64,000 nucleotides of DNA from Zerene cesonia (lineage: Eukaryota > Arthropoda > Insecta > Lepidoptera > Pieridae), in contig NC_052114.1 of NCBI RefSeq assembly GCF_012273895.1, positions 5,190,565-5,254,564 on the forward strand, read 5' to 3'. The notes under the pieces were generated by a model. That model saw only the letters and a program-made list of their open reading frames with translations. It ran no database searches and was not told where the DNA came from. Shown here in pieces: positions 1 through 13,525 of the stretch (position 1 is the first letter of the stretch; each line of letters begins with the position of its first letter). A program made the translations under genes and the position numbers.

Positions 1-929
1 AATTCACTAACCGACGAATGCCTGTGTCTCATCAAGTAGATTAGACTATTCCATATAAAAATATATACACCACTTTAAAAAAAACTTACTACACGGTACG
101 CTACGGACCCTTTATTGATCCATGAACCTCACTTTAAAAAACTTGGTTTAAAGCTTTTAATTTACTTAAAGCGTAAATAGAATTAATAAATCATAATTAT
201 GCTCATTATACATTATAAAATGCTATTTCGAAAGACTGAAGGTGAACGAGAATCTAGTAATTTATTGATCATTTATAGGATTGTTGTAAATGTTTCATAT
301 TTCTTTTTCAAGTATTTTTTTAATTACATGCTATTTTATCTTGGTAATTTAAGAATCAGCGCCGCGCCATCTAGCATAACACTCTTTAATGTTTCTTCAA
401 CGAAAACATAACATTTTTCTTTTTAAATCTGTTATCCGTTTTATTAAAATATATAATATATTCTGTAATATGACTTATTTGCTTTTGTTTAAAATGTTTA
501 AATTATTATAAAATGTAAGCTGGATTCGTGCAAAACCAATTCTGGTATCTTCCTGATGATTTGTGTGGTAATCTAAAAGAATCAGGTTCAATACCTTATA
601 AGCTATAAGCACTATGACTGCTATTCTAGTAAAATTTTATGTGTTCACTTTATTTAGAGTAGAACAAAAAAGATATTATACGAAGTTAATTGAGCGCTAA
701 TGATTTTAATTTGCACTTTGTCCCGATAGACCATTAATCACCTTATTAATATTTAATCTTATAAAACAATTAAGATTCCAAGAATATTATATGTAATTGC
801 TTTTCCATTAAATTATATTAACATATAAACGGTACATAATTCAGGCGATGTACAAAGCTTATGTTTGGCGAGATGTATCGTAGGGATGCGTTTCTCGGGT
901 CGCACGAAGTTCATAGGTAAAGATACTGG
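1..929. other. Upstream flank, no gene seen
   Basis: AT-rich sequence before the first promoter. No open frame with coding character, splice pattern or recognisable repeat was seen. The short open frame near 199-411 is AT-rich low-complexity translation with no family signature. Confidence 0.5.
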
Positions 930-937
930 TATATAAA
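930..937 (+). promoter_or_regulatory. TATA box of gene 1
   Basis: TATATAAA lies about 80 bases before the ATG at 1012. A transcription start about 30 bases downstream (near 960) would leave a leader of roughly 50 bases, usual for cuticular protein genes. Confidence 0.6.
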
Positions 938-1011
938 CCCTATGCAGTGTCACTGAGCACATACACGGACTGCATCTTTGGACATATCTGACAGTTTCAA
1001 CCATTCCCACA

Positions 1012-4000
1012 ATGGTAAGAAATTCTAAAGGTATTATCATATTATAAAAGACAATGCGCGAAAATCTAAATTTGTAATTGAGTTTAGTTTAATATTTCAT
1101 TAAAATAATGGTTACCTAATATTATTAATCGTTAATGAGATTTTGTACAAAAAATTTTACAGTTTAGTAAAGTAATAGCTTTTTGAGAAAAATATGCTAA
1201 ATATTAAAACATTGGATCCTTAATATGCTTTAGTGAAAATAGTGAAAATCTAAAAATAAATCAGCTTATACTGATAAATATAAAAATGAAGTAGAGCTAT
1301 GTAAGCCACTTTTAAAGCTATAACTTAAAGTTAAAGTTAAATACAAATTTATTAATAGATTTAGTATTTAGTTTACTTTAAGGTATTATGTTGGAAAATG
1401 TTAGTGCCCAAGGAATTAACACATTGCAAAATCATTATTTTCCTCAATTTACTGCAACTATCATCTTCTCAAATTTAAACACGTCACGTTTTACAATTGA
1501 GTAGTTTTAAGAAATTCGTTCTTTATTATTTCCTATATATTTATTAACTTTTTAATAAGAATAATAAGAAATTCGTTCTTTATTATTTCCTATATATTTA
1601 TTAACTTTTTAATACATAAAAGGGGATAGGTGTTGAAGTAATGAGTATACTTATGCGTAATTCGTAGAGTAATTAAATTTTTTTATAGCCAATAAAATTA
1701 AAATAACGGTTTCCTACGCCATAAAAAATCACAAGGGGCGTTTTTTAACATAAAATTAATTAGAAAATTGCAGCATTTACCATAACATTGTTAGATAAGT
1801 CGGGTTTAATTTAGAACGTGACCGCAAATAAATCACGTGCGGTTTCTCTTAGTTCATGCGGGCGTTTCATTGTTCACGAAGAAAACATCCTGACAGCCTT
1901 CCGGCATTCGTTTACGATGATATTGTACGCGTTTGTTGTTGCATACATGTAATTGCAGAAAATCGTTATTTCCTATTGACATTCTACATTGGTATATCCT
2001 CAAATATTGTTATATAACTTATGATTCAGTTTCGTACATTTGTGTTATGTTTGTTTATGGAAATATATAATATTTTGGTTAAAAATTGGTGATTTGGTGG
2101 TATAATGAAATTGTTTAATAATTGTTCTGATCTCGTCGATAAGGTTATGTATATTTATAACAACATTATATTTAAAAGTATGCCGTAGAATTTACCCGCC
2201 TAAGGTATTCTAAAAGCAAATTTTGTATTTTCTTGTGTTTGGTTTCACGCGAGTATTATACATTTAGAAATTAAAAACTTTTCAACGGATTTTAAACGCG
2301 ATTTATTCATTATATTATTAACCCGACGTTTCGAACACTTTACAGCGAGCGTGGTCACGGGGAGCAAATTTTGTATTTACCAAAATCATACTCACAATGC
2401 TCCTACATCTTGCGGTTTAATAAATATCAGATTATCGTGTTATAAACTTTGCTCGTTTAATTTTACAGGCGTACTACAAAAAAAAAAACTCACAGTTTAA
2501 AGTTTCTCTTTTATACGTTGATATAAATGTACTTTTTATATTTAGATAATCATTGTGTACTTTTGTTATTTTCAGATCTCATTTGTTTTCTTATGTATGA
2601 TCGTGTGCGCATTTGGGGCGTCAGTTCAATCACCCAATGAACAAATCCCTATCGTACGCCTCGAAACGGATGGACCGCATGTGGATGGTTCTTACAAATG
2701 GCTGTAAGTATAGAAAGTATAATTAAGATGACATTGCTGAATTTACGTTATTGTAATATTTTTTTCTGTTTGTAAGGTGCACATTAAAGACTCAAAATAA
2801 ATAATGACTCTTTCCTGTTTTGGGCTCTTTTGACATTGAAACCTTTTTCAAAAAAATATACGTTATATAATATAGCAACGATTAAACTTAACTTATTGAA
2901 AATTGTGTCACTTGTAAAAAAATTAAGAAAGCGTCATAAAAATAGCAAACCATTTCTTAGAAATAGCAATATTTCGAGGATGTTAATGAAATCTAGTAAT
3001 TTGCGACAAAATTATAATTAAATGTTTAATTGAGCACGAACTCTTCACATTAACAGTAATTTCATAAACCAGTAATTAATTTGTTAGTTCAACTTTGCTC
3101 TTTCATATTACATGTGAGAATCAGATTTACAAAATGGCTCTCGAATTTATATTTTATGTGATGTGTTACAATGTGATGCAATTTCTACTAATATTAAGCT
3201 GAGAGATATTATTGTATACAGACCGTTGATTCGTTTATACCGAACTAAGCCTATGGTTTATATATTATGAAGAATTTATAGCAGAAAGATTTAATTCCAT
3301 TAAAATATTAGAACAATGGCCATCCCAATGAGATTTCTGTTTCAATTGTATCTATGGCGCAACTCGTAAACTTGCAGTTGTTTAAAGTTCAAGTATTCTA
3401 TAAAAATAATGGTATATTACGGAATCATGAAATGTTTAACTTACACTGATAACTGATTACTAGTATGGTAATATTACGATTACTCTACAGGAAAGTTCAG
3501 TATTTATTATATAACTATATAATGTTTCTATGACTTTCTTTAATAGTAGAATTCTATTACAGCTACCAAACTGGCAATGAAATAAATGCAGAGGAATCTG
3601 GATACGTGAAGAACTTCGGTAAAGGCGAGGGTGAGGAGGTGCAGGTAGCAGAAGGGAAATTCAGTTACAAAGCACTTGACGGTACCCCCATTGCCTTGAC
3701 TTATATTGCTGATGAAAATGGCTTCCAACCGCAGGTATGAATCTCTTTTGTTTGATATGTTTTTCTATATCTTTTCTTTTGTATTTTAATATGGCTTTGT
3801 TAAAGTGTATTAATATAGTTTAAAAGATTTGAAAAAATTCGATGCTGTATAAAATAATCTATTTTCGAAACATATCGAAAGTTTATTCTGGCTATTTATT
3901 GTTTTTTTTTTCACATCTGTATTGATATGACGATAACTTCGTTCTACACTACATACACTAAACAATATTTAACAATTAATTACTTATAATATTTCTTGTG

Positions 4001-7000
4001 TATAATTTTAATTTCTAATTACTTATTCTAATGCCTACGTATTTGCCTACAAAAATTCTAGAAATCTTAAAATTTCCAATGAACAATGCTTATAACCTGG
4101 ATAAAATAGTCATTTGATATTACGTAAAACGGTGAGAAAAAAAATTTTGGTGAAGACATTCCCCGTTCATCGCATGTTTAAATCACATGTTTTACTAAAA
4201 ATCTATTCATGCTTGAGGTTTTGCGTTTTACACCACACCCACGCGCGTGCGCGCATGTATCTCTGATCGCAGACGCGAGATCTTAATGAAAGCGCGTTGA
4301 TGTTGGCGTTTCTTTGTGTTGGACGGTGCATATTTTCTATACAAACGGAGACTCTTACGAGCGACGTCAAAACACTCATTTACGAGCAAAGCTGCTTAGT
4401 GCGTGGCTGTGTGTAAATCACCTAATTTAATCAAAAATATTCATCGACATAAAAATGGCCCTCTAATTTTTTAATCACTGAATATTCCTTATATGCCGTA
4501 ATATGTTGAAAGAGCTTTGTTGTACATATATTATGAAGACTCAGATGCACAAATTTCATTTAGGAAATCTTTCACACTACTCCCTTACATAATATATATC
4601 ACCTACCAGATTTACTTTCCTTTAATATCCGCAAAAATCCGTAAAGGAATTTCCCGTGGGAATGAGAAGTTTCACAGCGGAAATAAATGGGCCTTTGCAC
4701 CAATGGTAAAACCATGGTCCCACCAAAATTGGACTCTCCGTTTTTTTTGTTACTTTACCAGTATTATCTACTTATTTATATCAAATATTGTTAGAATTGA
4801 GATTTTATTTTGAAATCTTCGGGGCACTTTTTTAATACGTTCCATTTAAATTCGAAACCCATAAGTTGGTCATTGCTCAAGTAAATTTTGAAATATTGTG
4901 AAATAAAAGCATTAATTTTAATAATATTTAACGTTCTATATTCCATAAAGAGTATCCACAACCAAAAGCTCACGTAAACAGAAAATGTAGGTAGAATACG
5001 CAGCATAATACAAAAATTTAAAGTCATGTCGCGTGTATCACGTGCATCACACATTACTCGGTACATATATTATGATTATCATAATATGAAATAGGAATTA
5101 GTAGCGATTCTTATGAAAAGATGTTCTTCACATCGAAAGACGCTGAATGCTACAAATTTCGTAAATTTTTTAATACATTGATATTGTAAATTTCCATGCA
5201 TTAATTTCATAATTTACTCAAAACGTTATAAATGTTTGAATTTAATCGCAGCGTATTTTGTTTCCCAATACCATATTTGGCTTTAGATTAATTTTATTAC
5301 ATTTAAGTATATATTTATGGATACTTGAAACAGTTCGTAAAAGAAAACGATTACATCGATGAAATACTACAGCATCAAAAATGCAAGAAATTATGGTATC
5401 TTGTAATTATATTTTTACATCCTCATTAATGTCCACTTCGACAATAAAATGTGTAATGACCAAAGAGACACAAATACCAGTAATAAATTTAACAAATCAT
5501 TTAAAACATGAGCCACGATGTGACGAAGTGACGTCAAATATCTATGGACTAATGTTGTATTATTTTAAAAAGACAAAATTTTGAAGTTAAATATAGCATA
5601 AAATAAAAGTAATGTAATGTTTTTTTGCATATTTTAGCTAGTCTTTGTCACAAGGTAAGCCAGTCAATCAGATAAAATATATGATTTCAAAGGAAGATCT
5701 TGTCAGAATCCTGTACAGCTACATACACTATATTACATCTACAAATTTTGCCTTCAATGTCATGTGAAATGTAGATGTGAAGATAGTATTTATTGTACAA
5801 AAATACGTCTGAGAACTTATACAATCTTAGATGCTGTGTTCAAGCTAAACGAGAATTCACTAGAATCTAGAATGATTTTCTATAAATGCGCTATTGTGAA
5901 AGTGATTTTAACACCTGTTACATATGTACAGAATGACCCGGTATCGTATTGCCCTTGACATCTCACTCTCCGCATTCACGGCGCTCGCGATGTGTCATTT
6001 AGTTCGGCTTGGTTATAGTTAAGTTACAAGGTTGTTTACGCAAAAAATCTCATAAATCGTTATGAATCTAACCAGCATTAAATTTTCATAACAGCAATAT
6101 ACGCAATGTGCGTCGATATTGTTTGAAACATTAATAAATTAAAATCGGGATTCAATATAGCTTTTGATGATTTTTTAATTTTGTTCTGTTTTTAAACAGC
6201 ATAGAAAAATAGGTCCTTTTGGCCTCATTATCATTACTGAAAAACAAGTGACCGTATTTTATGAGAAATTAACTCATTGTTCTTAGATTTTGTTACGAAG
6301 AGATAAGAATAATCGCTTATCTATTTTGCCCACGCACAATATAAATCACATACAAATAAGTAGCCATTGTCTCGAAGATGCTACATTGATGAATGGCTCG
6401 CCGTATAATGCTCATAATGATGTTACATAAACTGACATTTATTCATTATTACGTAGGTTTGTGGATTCGGCTGCAACCAAATTTCAAATAACAGGTTTGT
6501 TGCAACTTTTCTGAATGAGGCTATTGAATAAATTATACAAAATTTTACACATTTACTACCAGGATGGTGCAGCCCTATATTTCTCCACTTATTTAAAGAA
6601 TGGTTTTGGGTATCACTGTCTCAACATAAAATAAATTGGGTGTGGTGAGAATGTAAAATATAAATAACTTAATAATGCATGAATGTCTTAAACCAAGTCT
6701 GAATCACCGCAATTGCGTAAGAACATAAAGGAAGACATATTCTGAGAGGCTTAGGCGCGGGTGTAAGGCAGGTTAGCCAATGTATGTAAATGTCACTTCA
6801 AAATATCAAACTCCGACCTGTGATCTAGGCTTAGGAAATGGGAATAACGTTATCGTTGACATTGATATAATAATGTCAAATCGACTTTCGACCTATGTGG
6901 ACGTCGCCAACGGATTCCGTTGGTTTGTGTCAATCACGCAATCTCACCGCATTACCAAAATCCGAGAAATCTCTGATTTAAATATTATTGTCATAAATTA

Positions 7001-7627
7001 CTATTATTTTTATATTATTATAAATTTCCAAAAGGTTTGAGAAATTAAATTATATTCCCTATTTCGTAAATAAATACCAGTTTACACATATTATAACGTA
7101 ATTAAATATCTAATAAAAACGAGGGATACGTATATATATAATATGTTTATGTTAAATAGATGTATTTCAATATATAATAGAACTCAATAACTTCTAAAAA
7201 AGTTGGCTTATAAATTATGTACACCTAACAATGTAACTTACTTAAATAACATTATAGTTATTGGTGTAAAAATGCATGGAATAATAAATTTATATAATCA
7301 TGTAGCGATATTAATTAGTTAACGTGTTAGTTAGAAGCCTAACTATCTTAAACATAGCTAAACCTTCACGGTAAATCTATAATAATGTGCGTAAATGTTA
7401 CTTTAGAGCAATAAAGACTTTCACCGCCCTACTGTGAATTTCATATAGGTCAATTCATATAGTTTTATACCTTTGCATTACAGGGAGATCATCTGCCTAC
7501 TCCACCACCGATTCCAGCAGCAATTCAACGAGCACTTGAATATTTAAAGACCTTGCCACCAACTTCATCTGCAAGCAATTTGCAACCACAATATCAATCT
7601 CCTGGCGCAAAAAATAGAAGATTTTAA
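1012..7627 (+). CDS. RR-1 cuticular protein, SgAbd-like (gene 1)
   Basis: Secreted structural protein of the chitin-binding RR-1 family. Four exons: 1012-1014 (only the ATG, directly followed by donor gtaaga), 2576-2703, 3563-3734 and 7484-7627; phases 0, 2 and 0 join to a 148-residue protein. Residues 1-17 form a signal peptide (MISFVFLCMIVCAFGAS). PIVRLETDG and GSYKW precede the domain. The RR consensus G-x8-G-x6-Y-x-ADENGF-x-P is exact at residues 85-100. The tail LPTPPPIPAAIQRALEYL resembles locust endocuticle proteins SgAbd and also gene 2. AATAAA follows at 7784. The exon-1 assignment rests on the TATA, frame and signal peptide. Introns 1 and 3 (1.6 and 3.7 kb) hold no other gene; intron 3 has a GC-rich patch near 4230-4420. 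Confidence 0.9.
1508..1614 (+). repeat. 50-bp tandem direct repeat in intron 1 of gene 1
   Basis: A 50-base block (1508-1557, beginning taagaaattcgttc) recurs without change at 1565-1614, period 57. It is a recent local duplication in non-coding DNA. Confidence 0.9.
2275..2365 (+). repeat. Dispersed repeat fragment (acgcgattta type)
   Basis: The stretch has tttaaacgcgatttat, then cgacgtttcgaacactt and acagcgagcgtggtcacgg, a GC-richer block unlike its surroundings. A related but degenerate copy is near 51435-51560 (tttaaaacgcgatttat, then caaacacgtcacagcgac). The family was not identified with certainty. Confidence 0.5.
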
Positions 7628-7783
7628 ACCCACCATTATCAATGACTGAAGATTTTTCACATTCATCAATGTACATATCGCAATCATCATTACTAGAGGA
7701 TATCAAGTTACTTTTGTAACAATTATTAACGTCTATTGTTTATCATGTATAAAAAAAATCAAATTTTTCTATTCAGGTGTATA

Positions 7784-7789
7784 AATAAA
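7784..7789 (+). terminator. Polyadenylation signal of gene 1
   Basis: AATAAA about 157 bases after the stop codon. Confidence 0.7.
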
Positions 7790-7799
7790 GCCAATACTA

Positions 7800-10700
7800 G
7801 TTTTATAATATACAATGGATTATTTTTAACACCGGCTTATGGCATTTACTTCATTTTATCTATCTTAATTTAAAAAAATAACATATAATTTTTTTTTTTT
7901 TATATAATTACGGAGACAGCAAAAATATTGCCACAAGAATCTTTAGGGGGGAGAAATTAATCATTGGATAAGTTTTAATTAATTCAGTGTATTATTTAAT
8001 TTAACTTGTGTTACACGCGCTGAAAATTTAAAGTTATTTGTCGTATATATTCACAGTAACATTATAATACGTTTTGATATTTTCTTATTGTCTTAATATA
8101 GTATGACAATATGCCATAACATTACTTCATATTTTGGTTTCTTTTTTCATACGTATAAATTAATCTTTATAAAGTATGTATTTTCTGTAGTTAAAATGAA
8201 TAGATTAGTTTTAAAATTCAACTAGATTTTTTTTATTATAAAAACTTGCCAATTATGCGATTGAGCAAAATATCCATCTTTGTTTTAGCAATTATTTAAA
8301 ACTCAATGTGTGAAAACTAAATAAATGGTTTGAATACTTTATTTTCGTGTTATTTTGCCTATACCATCAACCAATTAAGTTTCCATTTATACAGAGTTTT
8401 TTTTTTGAAGAATTAATAGTTTCTACAACTCATTTAGTAATTAAAATTCAAGGGTTATCATGTTATCTCATAAATTTCATTAGAATGAAGAAATTTTCAA
8501 TGAAATGAGGAAAAAATGATATTGTTGATTTACTAGCTAGTGATAGCCCATTTTACTGAATCTCTCATCTAACTACTAGTGTCCTATCTTTTAATGAATC
8601 TCCCATCATACTACTAATGTATTTTATTGACTACACATTCATTCGGGTTTTTAATTTCATGAATGGTATATACTAGATAATTGAAGATTGACAACATATT
8701 TTATCATAAAACTATATTATATATAAACATAAAATAATCATGTAAATTAAGTTGCGTAAAATATTTTGAAAATATAATCAATTCATTAAAATATTGTTAT
8801 GTATGGCATATAAATCCATATCGTTAAGTTTAACCTCGCCTTTACTATAAATAAGTCTTCTATGAATAATAATAATAGCTTAATGAAATAGGCTGTTAAT
8901 AATATTCTTTAACGTAATATCATGTTTATAATCAATACAACGAATTGAATACACATTTATCGTGTTGATTTATTTTTTTTCAAACCGCTATCAATTACTT
9001 ACGTTATTTGCTTCTTAAACATTTTTGAAATGTATCGTTTTATTAACTCGCATTTCTCCGGCTCTCCATACATTGGACATCGTGTAATCTCGCTTTTGCG
9101 AGGAGCTATTAACAAATGGAACAAGACGCGGCATTGGGTCCTATTTTAAATGAAGTTCATGATGGCACACAGAAGAATTGGACAATACCTTTGTGCCAAA
9201 TATAGAAGTACTTATTACTATGTCATAGTTTTAGGGTAAACAATTTTAAACAACTTCAAAAAAGATGAGGTTCTCACTTTTACTGTAATATTGTATTTGT
9301 TACCTCATAACAGGATGATCCGATTTTTATCATTTTTTTATATTCAAATACTTGTCATCTGGGTGCTATTTTATTTGGTCTAGTACGAGAATTTGAAGGC
9401 GGCTTAGATTTTTTGTTTAAATAATTATTAGTTCTATATATCCACATATGTGTATATTAGAGTAAGAATTTAAAAAAAAAACAATATGACGTTAACTGAA
9501 TAATAGAATTTTTGGAGATTTCCTTCTACGTTTTAAATCTATGTGAGCAGTATAATTGTTCATTTATTTAAGTGTGTATTACAGTGCTGATGGTTAATAT
9601 ATAGCCCTACTCATAATATATTACAAAGCACTGGTTATCCTTACATCTTGACTATTTATCAAAAATCATCTTGACCACGGTACATTTATGCGATGAACAT
9701 TATTGCGATGAAATATAGTAAAATATTAAAAAAAGATGTGGATAAAATCATAGATGTATTGCACTTATTTTAGTGTATTGTGGAAATAAATTCGTTTTGA
9801 TGTACGCATTTCAGTTAGTCTTATTATTCTTGACAAGTCATAGTAAAACCAGGCATTGTCAAATAAGAGACGTGCATTTTTAAGATAAAACTGTAGAACA
9901 CAAGGGAATAACAAACTAATTAAGAATGCTTACACGATAATGTACAGGCTTATTTATACGCTAACGTTTTTGTGATAATTTATAATACATTGAACATTAT
10001 ATGAAACATTGCTTCATATGTGACATGCACTTTGCTTTAACAAGAATTATAATTAAAGTCTATCATTGTAGGTCCAAGCTTGATAAATTGGATCCTTTTG
10101 CTAGCTGTATGGTTATTACACGTCTTACACCGTTTTGCTTTATTGGGGTAACGAGGTCAATAATTGTGTGCTAGTCAATTATAGGAAGATGTCGTTCACC
10201 CAACGCGAACAACTTGCAGAAAGTCATCAATCTTGGAGCTTGCGTGCGAAAATTTTTGACATTCCATATTGCTTACTGCTAAATGTCAATTGAGTTGGAT
10301 AATAGGGACTTTGTTTGCTTTTTTATCCTACTTGGTATACGGTGAAGTATTAAGAAGGTAAACGGAATAATTTATTTGAAGTTTTTAATTTTTAGCTTTG
10401 CAGCTTTGAATGCTACATTCAAAGCTACATAAACAACTATTTTTCTGTTCCTTAAAATTCAGTAGTTTGAGAGAAAAAAAGATTTTATTAACGATTCTAA
10501 TCTGGAATCGCTTAATTTGTAGGCGTATAGCAAACCACTAGATCATCGACACATTTAACTTAAGCCTTGTGAATAAGGACACGATAAATTTGCAGATAAT
10601 TCAATATTAATTTACTGTATCCATCTTAATCTTCGTACGCGGCAGTTAATAGCAGTGGTTTTAATTTATGCACATGATTTAATTAAATAATAAACACCAT

Positions 10701-13300
10701 AGAATTCAATTAAAATTCGTGTACTGGACAAAATTGTTTATGAACCAGTAAAAGAAAATGAATATAAGTTATTTTGAAATAACTGTTTAGCTATGTGAAT
10801 CTCAACTCGCTCTCAGAGAAAAAGACAAATTTTATGAGTTTTAGTTGATTGTGTTGGTAAGTTGGTGGGAAATTTATGTTCAAGACACTTAACTCTCATT
10901 GACTTGAGCCATACTTGAGTAACATATTTAGATTTAGTTTTTCGCGTTCTATAATACCTATTTCTGGTTCATAAAATATCGTTAATTTTAGTCAGTAAAT
11001 ATGGTCAAATGATGTCTAAGAACACCTGAAATATTTATTATGTTCATAATTAATGAAAAAATTCAATCTTTGTTATTATCTTTGTTTCTCTAAATAGATA
11101 TGCATTTTAAAGAGAAGTAGTTTAAACATAATCTTATATTCATTCTATATTTGTATATCAAATAACAATTCACATTATGCAAACAACATAAATACGCATA
11201 ATCGTAGTAATTTTTCACACCAGTCTACACCAACGATGGACTCCTTTATAACTGAGATAAAGTAATAGTGGTTATTAATCTTTACGTGGTGTTTGATAAA
11301 TACATATATATGTTGAAATTTAAACAATAGTAAAGGTCATGGATCAAATATCATAATTACAGAATTTGAATAACAATGTGTTATTGAACAGCCATTTTAT
11401 GATGCGGAAATATCAATTAGTTTGAATTTTATAAAAAATAAGAAAATAAAGCGCATCAAGGAGTGTATTATTAGTAACATAGCACTTACATGTATTGCGA
11501 TTTGCGTATGCGATACATGCGTGTGTGTATTACACGCACACACACACTTGATCTGCAATTGTTTCGTTTATCAGCTCACGTAATAGTGCCAGTTAAGTAC
11601 TATTTTAAATAGGATATAGACTTGTTGCCATCTTTTTAAAGAATTTCATGTTACGTTAACGGATACGCGTTAAATTACCTCTTTCATACGTTAAAAGTTT
11701 ACTTCGAACATACATAAAATTTAACTATAAAGATTTCAACTACATTGCACGTTAACTACAATAAATTATAGTATTAATTTTAGAAATATCCAGGAGTATA
11801 GAGTAATCTGTATCTTAGGAAAGTGACGATAAATACAAGTACTTAAAGTTGTATATTATCCTTTACTTACACACAGTTTCCTTTACGTGATATGAACACC
11901 TGGTCGCAGGAACAGTACAATTTGTATATATAATAGCATTCGCAGTGTTATCATAGGTCTACTTAATTGATTACTAAAAGTCGTATTATGCTTAACAGAA
12001 AAACAACATTCAATCGACTGAGCCTTTTAAGGAAATTTTCAATTCGAAGAATAGGTACAAACATAGTTAACGTTCGTACTCCTACGTTTCTGAAATTGAC
12101 ATGCATAAGCACGATTTCTATCGCATACATACTTGATGCTTTTAAAATATCAAATTTTATTTAAAAAATTGTGGCAATAGAGGTATGTAATCATATTTTA
12201 TTTTGTTTTCTTTAATTGTTCGCAGTTTTGCAAGATGCTACAAAAATAATGACATATACAGTATACCCGTCCACTGTTGCCCATGCAATGACGAATAATA
12301 ATTTTTGATATAAATCGACCTTAAAGTGATACTTCCTACCATGACTATTCTGGCATTTTAATAATTCACTATTGATGTTAAATTTAACGAGTTGTAATAA
12401 GATACTCGTTTGCGTTACCTGCTATGTAAATCGTAACATAAACTATGGCTCCAAGGCATGATGAGTTTGTAGGTTATGGGCAAATGGGCAATTTGATTAC
12501 TTACGCCATAATACTTAAATCCCAGTAATGGTCACTACAGAAGGTTCTATAAATCTGTAAGATTTACAAAAATCCATTGTTCTTAAAATTTTGGCAATCG
12601 AAAACAAAACCCATACAGTTAATGTAAACTTTAAACATTGGCTTTATTATCATATAAATGTCTTCCAATATGGGGAAGTAATCAATTTACAGCCTTATAA
12701 GCATTAACGGATGGCTCTTGTAGCTTTTGGTGCGTCAAAGTTAATTATTCTTTAATAGGACATAGACAACCTTGACTTGTTTTAAATATATACACAATAA
12801 TGGGGTGCAAGCAATTTCAGGTCAAGGCGTACGCAATTTAAACGAAAATGAACCGAAAATAAAAGTTACATTGCACGATTTGATATAGATGTTATTTAAA
12901 TGTCAAATGATATCATGGCAAAGAATGTCGGGCGTAATCTTGTAAGTTCATTTCTTTTTAAACATTTTACTATAAATTACACTATAGTAATTAGGGCGTT
13001 TTCCGTTCTTCGTATTTTCAAATATTTACAAAATAATCATTAAAATAATATTGAAATATGATTTTGTTATTATGAGTTTCAGATGGATACAAAATGCGAA
13101 TTATTATGCGACGTAAAATAAACATGGGAAATCATTTTATAATGTGGTATTAAAAGTTAAATCACTGCAAAATTAGGTTATTATTAGGACTAACATACAT
13201 ATGAGCCCATTTGAAAATCTATGCTGAATTGCAAGCATAAACTATATCACTATAATGACAATATCTTTTTGTAAATATAGTTACACGTAGTAAATACTAT
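7800..13300. other. Intergenic, no gene seen
   Basis: About 5.5 kb of AT-rich DNA between genes 1 and 2. Only short uninformative open frames; no RR consensus on either strand, no splice-consistent exons. A short CA/TG alternating patch lies near 11515-11550. Confidence 0.5.
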
Positions 13301-13428
13301 AAACTTAGGATTGTCGCATAAAAGTCGCGGGCGGGCGGGCGGTATAGCGCTTTGATGTACTTACGCGTAACGCCAGCGTCTGTCGAACATAGTACTCTGA
13401 TTTCACGAGATGCGCCGACGCCGCATCG

Positions 13429-13436
13429 TATAAAAG
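13429..13436 (+). promoter_or_regulatory. TATA box of gene 2
   Basis: TATAAAAG about 90 bases before the ATG at 13526. The 120 bases upstream are GC-rich, including a run of (GGGC) repeats near 13328-13342, unlike the AT-rich surroundings. Confidence 0.65.
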
Positions 13437-13525
13437 CCTCTCCGCTCGATCTGAAAATCATTCCCACTTCATACATCCATCGAGGATCATCACACCTCCT
13501 TAACATTTTTTATTATTAAAATAAT

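Noticed and set aside
4230..4262. Possible CRISPR or operon features
   Set aside because: The window is eukaryotic; no regularly spaced repeats with unique spacers were seen.
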